From the NCBI GenBank assembly GCA_023145935.1, contig JAGLDB010000011.1:1-21639 (forward strand): 21,639 bases of DNA, in the 5' to 3' direction. A program made the translations under genes and the position numbers. This document shows positions 8,229 through 13,775 of the stretch, one piece after another. Position 1 is the stretch's first letter. The number at the start of each line of letters is the position of its first letter. The notes under the pieces are model-generated. The model did no database searches. It saw only the letters and a program-made list of their open reading frames with translations, and was not told the DNA's origin. The DNA comes from Candidatus Sabulitectum sp. (GTDB taxonomy: Bacteria > Fermentibacterota > Fermentibacteria > Fermentibacterales > Fermentibacteraceae).

Positions 8229-9483
8229 TTGTCTGGCTTACCAACTGGGTTAAAAGGGCTCTCCCGGTTGTGTTCAGGTACTCTCTGGCCATTTCTCCGG
8301 TGATTTCCCGCGGAGGCAGCCCGCCGTAGTTTCCAGACCTGTTCAGGTCAATGAGTTTCTCTCTGGTGCTGCGAATGAGTGTGGCAACCTCTTCTGAAAC
8401 CTGATCATTTTCCAGCTGAAGCAGCAATTTTGCAACGGCGCCAGCAGCGGTGGTGGTTCTGGCGTATTCTTTAAGATCAATGAAAGGCAGGGTCTTGTTT
8501 ACTATTTTATCCACACTGATTGCTGGAAGGTCGAGGTCCGCTATGACCTGTTCAGTAGCCTGGTTCACTTGATGTGATATTGCAGTATGACCGGTGAGCT
8601 GGAAACGGAGGCTTGTATGGGCAAGGAATGGACCTGCTCTGTTAAGGATATCTTTCTGAATGGTGGCTATTCCATCGAGAATGGCACTTTGCAGTTCAGA
8701 CTGGTCTTCTGCGTGGGAAAGGTCAATTGAGCTCTCATTGTACCACACGGTGGAAATGGGTTGTTGCGCAGGTAAACCGATTAATCCGTTTTGTATATCA
8801 AGGATCCATGGTCCGTGGGGACCTTTTTCTCCCGGGTCAAGCGCTTGCGGGGAACCGGGATAAAGCACCCATGGTGTTCCAGCGATTAGTTCCGGGGCAT
8901 GTATGTGTCCCAACAACCAGCCGCCGGGAGCTGTTGATTGAAGTCGGTTGAGCTGTAGAGGAGCATAGGGGGAAGTTGATTTGAAAAGGTCTCCGTGAAT
9001 CATTCCCAGAGTTGGTACATGGGGATCGGATTCCAGATCATATGAGTCCAGAGGGCTGACTGATACCTTTTGTGAAGGGAAGGACCAGCCGTCAATATTC
9101 AGAGCTTCTCCATTTTTTAGTTCAATGAGAGTTCTTTCCCATTTCCCGTTTCTTCCCAGCAGTTTAAAAAATTCAGGAGAAAGTTGATCTGCTAGTTTTG
9201 GCAGCACATCAAAATCATGATTGCCAGCCACTGCCACGGTTTGAATACTATTTTCAGAAAGCCGCAGTATTCCCTTACGCAAAGGCCCGATGGCCTCCCA
9301 GAATTTGTTGGTTTGATCTGCAATGTCTCCACTGAGACAGACAATATCAGCGCCCTGCTTTATGGCAAGATCAACGATCCTGTTCCACGCAGATCCTGCA
9401 CGGAGGCTTTCCTTGCCAACAGTGTCCGGAATCCGGGAAGAAGACCTTCCAATGTGAATATCCCCGGTTAGAATCAGCCGCAT
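8221..9483 (-). CDS. YhaO/SbcD-like metallophosphoesterase (DNA repair exonuclease)
   Basis: 420 residues. All five Mre11/SbcD metal-binding motifs are intact: GDIHIG (Asp8, His10), GDIAD (Asp53), GNHD (Asn88, His89), IHGD (His163) and GHIH (His193, His195). The remainder (about 200 residues) is the variable cap and ATPase-docking part, helical and without a recognised name. It should be a Mn2+-dependent nuclease working with the ATPase encoded next, whose ATG overlaps this stop by 8 nt (ATGAGTGA), a sign of translational coupling. ATG 9483 is preferred because AGGAGG lies 9 nt upstream; an in-frame TTG at 9492 would touch the SD. It is closer to YhaO than to classical SbcD, judged by the partner's membrane hairpin. 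Confidence 0.9.
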   Translation of the reverse strand: MRLILTGDIHIGRSSSRIPDTVGKESLRAGSAWNRIVDLAIKQGADIVCLSGDIADQTNKFWEAIGPLRKGILRLSENSIQTVAVAGNHDFDVLPKLADQLSPEFFKLLGRNGKWERTLIELKNGEALNIDGWSFPSQKVSVSPLDSYDLESDPHVPTLGMIHGDLFKSTSPYAPLQLNRLQSTAPGGWLLGHIHAPELIAGTPWVLYPGSPQALDPGEKGPHGPWILDIQNGLIGLPAQQPISTVWYNESSIDLSHAEDQSELQSAILDGIATIQKDILNRAGPFLAHTSLRFQLTGHTAISHQVNQATEQVIADLDLPAISVDKIVNKTLPFIDLKEYARTTTAAGAVAKLLLQLENDQVSEEVATLIRSTREKLIDLNRSGNYGGLPPREITGEMAREYLNTTGRALLTQLVSQTNE

Positions 9484-9496
9484 TCTGCACAACCTC

Positions 9497-9539
9497 CTGG
9501 GTATATAGTTAGCTGAACTCTGGGTTCTGCCATACCCGG
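9497..9539 (-). repeat. Imperfect stem-loop in the leader of the yhaO-yhaN-like operon
   Basis: CTGGGTAT (9497-9504) and ATACCCGG (9532-9539) pair at 7 of 8 positions, with the eighth close to a wobble. An inner GAAC / GTTC pair adds a short second stem. On the minus strand the inner end of this element abuts the AGGAGG SD of the nuclease gene, so it could affect translation, or it may be an operator. Nearby, AGCTGAAnTC is repeated directly at 9511 and 9551. Confidence 0.3.
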
Positions 9540-9607
9540 AAAGAATAGCCAGCTGAATTCATGCAGTCAACCACAACGAAAGAATTGTCCGTACAGTACA
9601 TTATCGC

Positions 9608-9636
9608 TTGACTCAGGTAAAGACACCCTGCATTAT
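9608..9636 (+). promoter_or_regulatory. Candidate promoter of the prsW operon
   Basis: TTGACT (9608-9613), a 17-nt spacer, then CATTAT (9631-9636) make a fair sigma-70-like promoter, 54 nt before the prsW start codon. An inverted repeat surrounds its -10 (see 9622-9650). Confidence 0.45.
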
Positions 9637-9650
9637 GCCGGGAGGGTGTC
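9622..9650. promoter_or_regulatory. Perfect 8-bp inverted repeat flanking the -10 of the prsW promoter
   Basis: GACACCCT (9622-9629) and AGGGTGTC (9643-9650) are perfect reverse complements, 13 nt apart. The left arm lies in the promoter spacer, the -10 lies in the centre and the right arm lies at the expected transcription start. That position suits a repressor operator. A 5'-UTR hairpin is the alternative. Confidence 0.5.
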
Positions 9651-9690
9651 ATAAAGGAAAGTCGATTAACCAATCAGGAAGGAAGTAGCC

Positions 9691-10422
9691 ATGCTTCATG
9701 TTGTAACATTTATTCTTACCTTCCTTCCTACGGTGCTGCTTATGACATATTTTTACAGGCGGGACCGTAACAAAGAACCGGCAAAAGTACTCACCGGTAC
9801 ATTCCTGCTGGGTTTGTTTGCGTTTATTCCAGTAGTTTTTGTTGAAAACCTGTTTTCCTCTTTCGGTGTGTTGAGTCATGCGAATCCGCTTGTTTACAAT
9901 CTTTACAATATGTTCGCAAATGTAGCGATACCCGAGGAATCTTTCAAACTTCTTGTAATAGTTCTATACAGCGCTCGAACCAGGGCGTTTGATGAACCAA
10001 TGGACGGCATAGTGTATGGTGTTGCTGCAGCTCTTGGTTTCGCCACTATCGAGAACATTTTTTATGTTCTGGGTGGAGGACTTGGAACCGCCGTGATCCG
10101 TGCGCTGCTTTCTGTTCCAAGCCATGCGTTCTGGGGGGCTATTCTGGGTTACTCGGTAGCTCAGGTTCGTTTTAAGGGCAAAGCGAAGATATTAGTTCTT
10201 GCTGGGTTGTTCATTGCCGTCTCTCTCCACAGCATCTTCAATTACCTGCTGATAACAGTAGAGGGCAGCGAAGCTTACTTCGGGGCTCTCAGTGGATTCT
10301 TCATACTCGGCCTGCTCCACATTCTGTTCATCGTATTCGCCTTTGAGATTATATGGATACTGCGAACTATCAGGCGTCTCCGCCTGGAGCAGGATCAGAT
10401 CGCAGAGAAGAAAGCAGAGTGA
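9691..10422 (+). CDS. prsW: PrsW-family intramembrane metalloprotease (CPBP/abortive-infection-like fold)
   Basis: 243 residues, with most of the length in membrane helices. The family motifs are present in order: PEESFK (81-86) with the paired glutamates; DEPMDGIVYG (101-110); GFATIEN (116-122); SHAFWG (144-149) and His180 in LHSIFNY. Glu82/Glu83, Glu121, His145 and His180 are the expected catalytic or metal-binding residues. In Bacillus, PrsW starts the release of a sigma factor by cutting the anti-sigma factor RsiW. No sigma or anti-sigma gene lies in this window, so the substrate here is unknown. The ATG follows AGGAAGGAAG. The gene is coupled to the next one by a 4-nt GTGA overlap. The C-terminus is a charged cytosolic tail. 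Confidence 0.9.
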   Translation: MLHVVTFILTFLPTVLLMTYFYRRDRNKEPAKVLTGTFLLGLFAFIPVVFVENLFSSFGVLSHANPLVYNLYNMFANVAIPEESFKLLVIVLYSARTRAFDEPMDGIVYGVAAALGFATIENIFYVLGGGLGTAVIRALLSVPSHAFWGAILGYSVAQVRFKGKAKILVLAGLFIAVSLHSIFNYLLITVEGSEAYFGALSGFFILGLLHILFIVFAFEIIWILRTIRRLRLEQDQIAEKKAE

Positions 10423-10865
10423 AGAAACTCGTCCCGGGGGTTACCAGAGACTTTCTGATGCTGCTGGCAGGGTATACCTGGGTTTGCGTGGGCTTTATGC
10501 TGATCTACAGGGCGTATTCCTGGCTCTCTGCCGCACCGGAAGTGAATGGCCTGATCTATGCAGGCGGTGGGATTATGATTGCCCTGCTCATTCATCATTT
10601 CGGATTTCTCAAGATAGTTAACAAGAACCTGCAAAGGATTCATAATCTGGAGGAGAAAGCACTTGTTACCTCCTTTCTTCAAAAAAAGAGCTATCTGCTG
10701 ATTCTGGTCATGATTGCCATGGGAATTTTTCTGAGGAGTTCGGGAATACCGAAGCATTATCTTGCAACATTGTACATTGGAATTGGTGCAGCCCTGATAT
10801 TGTCCAGTTTGAGATATTTCAGGATCAGTATTACCGGTTTTAGGAATTCTATCCCTGGTGAGTAA
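10419..10865 (+). CDS. Conserved four-helix membrane protein of unknown function
   Basis: 148 residues from a GTG start whose codon overlaps the prsW stop (GTGA). The frame is also open further upstream within prsW, but the coupling and the start of protein-like sequence (VKKLVPGVTRDF) favour the GTG. Four membrane helices are visible at about 12-36, 42-66, 91-108 and 113-134, joined by short basic loops ('KIVNKNLQRIHN', 'FLQKKSY'). The second half has a repeat-like hydrophobic pattern with 'MGIFLRSSGIPKHYLATLYIGIGAALILSSLRY'-type spacing, here described by position 101-133. I do not recognise a named family. Coupling to prsW suggests that it is a partner or substrate of the protease, which is inference from position only. 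Confidence 0.75.
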   Translation: MKKLVPGVTRDFLMLLAGYTWVCVGFMLIYRAYSWLSAAPEVNGLIYAGGGIMIALLIHHFGFLKIVNKNLQRIHNLEEKALVTSFLQKKSYLLILVMIAMGIFLRSSGIPKHYLATLYIGIGAALILSSLRYFRISITGFRNSIPGE

Positions 10866-10866
10866 A

Positions 10867-10919
10867 GTTGAATCCAGCAACAGAGCTTCTCCGGGGTGCT
10901 ATTCTCGATGAGATTCAAC
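10867..10919. repeat. 53-nt inverted-repeat element after the prsW operon
   Basis: GTTGAATC (10867-10874) and GATTCAAC (10912-10919) are perfect reverse complements. Between them AGCA (10876-10879) and TGCT (10897-10900) form a nested pair, which would give a branched or stacked RNA. It starts 2 nt after the stop of the four-helix protein. There is no T-run, so it is not a standard terminator; an mRNA 3'-end structure is possible. The rest of the gap to 11019 holds nothing clear. Confidence 0.35.
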
Positions 10920-11019
10920 GCGTGCTGACCAGCATACCGGCCTCCGTTCTTTGAGCGGAAGCATAAAAACGAAGTGAATATATTTCTTATATCATGTCAA
11001 GTATATTTACCTGCTTAAA

Positions 11020-11928
11020 TCAGCGAAACCTGCATCCGCCTGTGCAGTTTCCCGGCAGTTTGCAGGAGAAACAGTGGTCAAATCGTCTCCAGTCCCTGAA
11101 TTCACCAATCTCCACTGAGCTGCTCCCGAGTATTTCAGTAAAGGAGTTTTCTAACAGATTTCCAAGAATTTCTCTGTTCTGCTCACAGGTGCGAAGATTG
11201 CCACTGGGGTCGATCGCCCACTTTGATTCACCGCACTGGCAGGTGGAGAAAACAATGCCCGGGAATTCTGTGCTGGACGCAATACAGGGTTCAACAGGTA
11301 TGCCTGTGTAAATGTATATGCCTGCTGCTGCCGCAGCTCTGTCTGCATATTTCAATGCAGTTAGAAGATCTTCGTTACTCAACTGCAGTTCTTGTGAATG
11401 ATGTTTTCCCCGCCCTGTGGGTACGAACCGGTTCAGAGCAACAGCGTCAGCGCCAAGAACTGCTGCCAGTTCACAGAGAATTCCAGTTCTTTCATAATTG
11501 TTCTTGTGAATGCAGATGGAGGCGGTAACAGTACATCCGGATTTTGCTGCAGATGCCAGTGCAAGCCTGGTTTTCGTTGCCGGTTCAGAAAAGCCGATAT
11601 CAAAGTGCTCAATGCCGCTTTCTATCAGACTGTTTACTAACTTATCAGTGAGAAGAGTGCCATTTGTGGCAAGAGCAGCCTTCATGTCGAACTTTCTACA
11701 CATCCGGACAATTTCATGAAGATCACTTCTCAGAAGAGGTTCTCCTCCTGTAAAAGTTACCCCCATGACTCCGGAAGCTTTCGAGATGTTGTGAAGTACC
11801 TTCTCGATTTCATCCAGGGAGAGTTCCGATCTTTCCTGTCTGCCATTTTCAAGCCACACATTGTAGCAGAACTCGCAGTCAAGATTGCATTTTTCTGTTA
11901 CTTCAAAAGCAAACCACTTGGAGCTCAG
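11020..11928 (-). CDS. Radical SAM/SPASM maturase-like enzyme, apparent CTG start
   Basis: 302 residues. The SAM-binding cluster motif is C14-x3-C18-x2-C21 (KCNLDCEFCY), followed by GGEP (61-64) of the TIM barrel. The C-terminal SPASM region has Cys215, 230, 232, 248, 286, 289, 295 and 299, with 'WAIDPSGNLRTC' and the family-typical ending CTGGCR, so it should carry auxiliary Fe-S clusters. Such enzymes modify peptides or proteins (for example PqqE, anSME and sactisynthases). An ATG/GTG-only gene call begins at GTG 11859 and would lose the cluster cysteines. The frame is open back to an in-frame stop and holds no ATG, GTG or TTG, only a CTG at 11926-11928 placed 7 nt after GGAGG and overlapping the previous stop as CTGA. 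The substrate may be one of the two exported proteins encoded upstream in the same operon, but both lack Cys, so thioether formation on them is excluded. Confidence 0.85.
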   Translation of the reverse strand: MSSKWFAFEVTEKCNLDCEFCYNVWLENGRQERSELSLDEIEKVLHNISKASGVMGVTFTGGEPLLRSDLHEIVRMCRKFDMKAALATNGTLLTDKLVNSLIESGIEHFDIGFSEPATKTRLALASAAKSGCTVTASICIHKNNYERTGILCELAAVLGADAVALNRFVPTGRGKHHSQELQLSNEDLLTALKYADRAAAAAGIYIYTGIPVEPCIASSTEFPGIVFSTCQCGESKWAIDPSGNLRTCEQNREILGNLLENSFTEILGSSSVEIGEFRDWRRFDHCFSCKLPGNCTGGCRFR

Positions 11929-12713
11929 ATGTTTGCCTCCATGAGATCGATAAGAAGGATTCTAAGAACGGGCTTTGCCTTCTCAAACTCTTCATACCTT
12001 ACCAGAAACTCCTGGTGTTGCTGAACTGCTGCCTGGTAGTGCTCGATGTGTTCACCGGGATTCTCTCTGCTGAGAGTATCCAGCGCAGCTTTGTAGGAAA
12101 GGTCAAGTCTTGCAATAATCATATCAGTATCAAGCCCGTCAACCGGATCATTATAGAAACCGTAATCGGCTTGCAGTTGAACATCATCCATTATCTCAAG
12201 AACTGCCAGGGTTTCAGCCCGGTCCAGAAGAGAGTCTCTTGCAGCAATGAATTCACGCGGAGTTATTTCCCCTGCTCTGACCAGACTGGTAAGTGTTGTA
12301 ATTCTCTCCTCAAAATTAAAGAGCTGACTTTCGCGTACAAGGAGCCCCCATGGGGGGATCATACGGGTAAGCATGGTCATGTTGACCCTGCTGGCGCGTA
12401 AAACCCGGGTATCAGTGATTCTCTGTATCATGGAAACAGCTGTTTCAGTTTCCGGAGAAGCAAAGTCTGTCACTGCGAACAGAGAACGGACAAGAGAACT
12501 CAGCGAGTCTCCCTTTGCTGTAGCCATAGGGAATTCATAATGCAACTCTGAAGCTTCCAGGCGGTCTACAATTCGCCAGATCTCTTTCAGAGTTGACCAG
12601 TTCTGTGATTCAATAACTGACTGAATGTCAGCCTCCTGAATGTGAGTTCCACTGGCATTTACTGCAGGAACTGCCAGTAGAAGCGAGCTTCCAATTGCAA
12701 TCTGCTTATTCAT
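11925..12713 (-). CDS. Exported helical protein, paralog 1 (unknown family)
   Basis: 262 residues with a Sec signal peptide (about 1-20, cleavage after VNA). The mature protein is predicted mostly alpha-helical and has no Cys. It is a tandem paralog of the next upstream gene, similar along the full length, with roughly half the positions identical by eye. The best conserved parts are 'QSVIES', TRMxPPW (116-122), NFEERIT (133-139), 'AALDTL' and KPVLRILL (247-254) near the C-terminus. I do not recognise the family. It sits between its paralog (13-nt gap) and the radical SAM/SPASM gene, whose presumed CTG start overlaps this stop. GGAGG within its last codons is the SD for that enzyme. It should be periplasmic or secreted. 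It may be a substrate, scaffold or product of the SPASM enzyme, which is inference. Confidence 0.75.
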   Translation of the reverse strand: MNKQIAIGSSLLLAVPAVNASGTHIQEADIQSVIESQNWSTLKEIWRIVDRLEASELHYEFPMATAKGDSLSSLVRSLFAVTDFASPETETAVSMIQRITDTRVLRASRVNMTMLTRMIPPWGLLVRESQLFNFEERITTLTSLVRAGEITPREFIAARDSLLDRAETLAVLEIMDDVQLQADYGFYNDPVDGLDTDMIIARLDLSYKAALDTLSRENPGEHIEHYQAAVQQHQEFLVRYEEFEKAKPVLRILLIDLMEANI

Positions 12714-12726
12714 ATATTCTCTTTCT

Positions 12727-13512
12727 CTACTGCATAGTTTCAGGATCGATCAGATCCATAAGAAGGATTCTGAGAACTGGTTTTGTCTCTGCAAATTCAT
12801 CGTATCTTTCCATGAATTGTTCGTGCTGCAGTACAACAGTTTGGAAATACTCAGTGTTTACTGAGAGTTTTGCTTTATTAAGAGTATCCAGCGCTGCTCT
12901 GTAGGACATGTCAAGCCGTTCCAGAACCAGATCTGTGTCAACTATCTCCGGCTGCCAGCCATCATAGTCATAGTTCCGGTGTGTTCGAACATCCTGCAGT
13001 ATCTCAAGCATAGCCCAGGTTTCCGCTCTTTCCATAAGGGTATCTCTTGCAGCGGCGAACTCTACTGCGGTTATCTCTCCTGATTCCACAAGATCTGAGA
13101 GGATTGTGATTCTCTCCTCAAAGTTGTAGAGCTGGTTGTCCTGGACGATTTCAGTCCATGGAGGCATCATTCGGGTAATCAGAGAGATGTTGATTCTGCT
13201 CAGGTGCATAATTCTTGTTGCAGTGATTCTTTTTATCAGACGAATCGCTGATTGCAGGTGCGGATCCTCTATTGCAGATTCCAGCAGCAGTGTATCTATA
13301 ACCGTCCTGAGAGAGTCTCCCTTTTCTCCAGCAATAGGAAAAACAGAGAAGCGATCTGCTGGCTTTATCTGATCGATGATCTCCCAGATGTCTTTTAGCG
13401 TTTCCCAGTCTTCGGATTCAATCACTGACTGAACATCAGAGGCATCTGCGTATACAACTGGAGCCGCAAGCAGAATGGCTCCTGTAAGCGTTATTCCTGC
13501 GTTACTCTTCAT
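12727..13512 (-). CDS. Exported helical protein, paralog 2 (unknown family)
   Basis: 261 residues from the ATG at 13512, which follows AAAGGAG with an 8-nt gap. The frame is open 37 codons upstream, but that part is not signal-like. The Sec signal peptide (MKSNAGITLTGAILLAAPVVYA) is cut at about residue 22 or 24. The mature part matches paralog 1: 'VQSVIES' near the start, TRMMPPW (113-119), NFEERIT (130-136), 'RAALDTL' and KPVLRILL (244-251), then a short variable end. No Cys is present. This is the first gene of the minus-strand operon and diverges from the ABC exporter operon. Tandem duplication followed by divergence is evident. The function is unknown. Confidence 0.75.
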   Translation of the reverse strand: MKSNAGITLTGAILLAAPVVYADASDVQSVIESEDWETLKDIWEIIDQIKPADRFSVFPIAGEKGDSLRTVIDTLLLESAIEDPHLQSAIRLIKRITATRIMHLSRINISLITRMMPPWTEIVQDNQLYNFEERITILSDLVESGEITAVEFAAARDTLMERAETWAMLEILQDVRTHRNYDYDGWQPEIVDTDLVLERLDMSYRAALDTLNKAKLSVNTEYFQTVVLQHEQFMERYDEFAETKPVLRILLMDLIDPETMQ

Positions 13513-13546
13513 CAAAGTTTCTCCTTTCTTCTCTTGATGCAGTAAA

Positions 13547-13555
13547 AATATACCA
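13547..13555 (-). promoter_or_regulatory. Candidate extended -10 promoter of the exported-paralog/SPASM operon
   Basis: On the minus strand TGG-TATATT forms an extended -10 element, about 35 nt before the start codon of paralog 2. The -35 is poor, as is common for extended -10 promoters. It is back to back with the plus-strand promoter at 13596-13623. Confidence 0.35.
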
Positions 13556-13595
13556 TAAAAAACCTCGATTTGTTCCATTGCACATTCTTGGCTGA

Positions 13596-13623
13596 TTGAC
13601 AAATTGAAGTTTTGAGTTATCAT
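13596..13623 (+). promoter_or_regulatory. Strong candidate promoter of the ABC exporter operon
   Basis: Perfect TTGACA (13596-13601), a 16-nt spacer, then TATCAT (13618-13623; 5 of 6). The expected start is near 13630, about 18 nt before the SD of a short leader ORF and about 145 nt before the first exporter gene, leaving room for leader-mediated control. Confidence 0.55.
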
Positions 13624-13660
13624 TCATGTTCTCGTACCCCGTTCAACAAGGAGGTTTTTA

Positions 13661-13687
13661 ATGATCATGAGGTACTCAGTAATCTAA
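13661..13687 (+). CDS. Short leader ORF (8 residues) upstream of the ABC exporter
   Basis: ATG ATC ATG AGG TAC TCA GTA ATC TAA encodes MIMRYSVI. It is preceded by AAGGAGG (13648-13654) with a 6-nt gap, the best SD in the neighbourhood and better than that of the exporter gene itself. It lies between the promoter and the first exporter gene. Short leader peptides with strong SDs control several antibiotic exporters, including the heterodimeric BmrCD of Bacillus subtilis (leader bmrB). Here only a weak 5-bp hairpin follows (13687-13691 with 13700-13704), and no clear terminator, so the mechanism is open. It could also be a chance ORF. Confidence 0.4.
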   Translation: MIMRYSVI

Positions 13688-13775
13688 AAGGGCTTCTGTC
13701 CTTTCCAGTTTACATACAACCTTCTTTTACAGGCATCTTGTGCCGTGGATCAAATGTTTTGAACGGAGTTCCAAG

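Noticed and set aside
4746..9483. Wadjet-type (JetABCD) defence system
   Set aside because: No JetA, JetB or JetD-like genes are present; the partner is a YhaO/SbcD-like phosphoesterase, so the YhaO-YhaN reading is better.
9649..9879. Minus-strand ORF of 76 codons opposite the start of prsW
   Set aside because: It is antisense to a gene with clear family motifs, has no SD, and has a low-complexity basic composition.
10395..10880. Minus-strand ORF of 161 codons opposite the four-helix protein
   Set aside because: It lies antisense to a hydrophobic, coupled gene; its composition (many Gln, Asn, His) is what a reversed membrane gene gives.
11020..11859. Radical SAM gene starting at GTG 11859
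   Set aside because: That start has no SD and removes C14, C18 and C21, which are needed for the SAM cluster; the frame is open to CTG 11928 with a good SD.
13687..13704. Attenuator terminator after the leader ORF
   Set aside because: The hairpin has only 5 bp and no T-run follows, so I do not call it a terminator.
13740..13775. GTG 13740 as start of the first exporter subunit
   Set aside because: Only a weak AGG lies before it, while TTG 13776 has GGAG at ideal distance. It remains a minor alternative.
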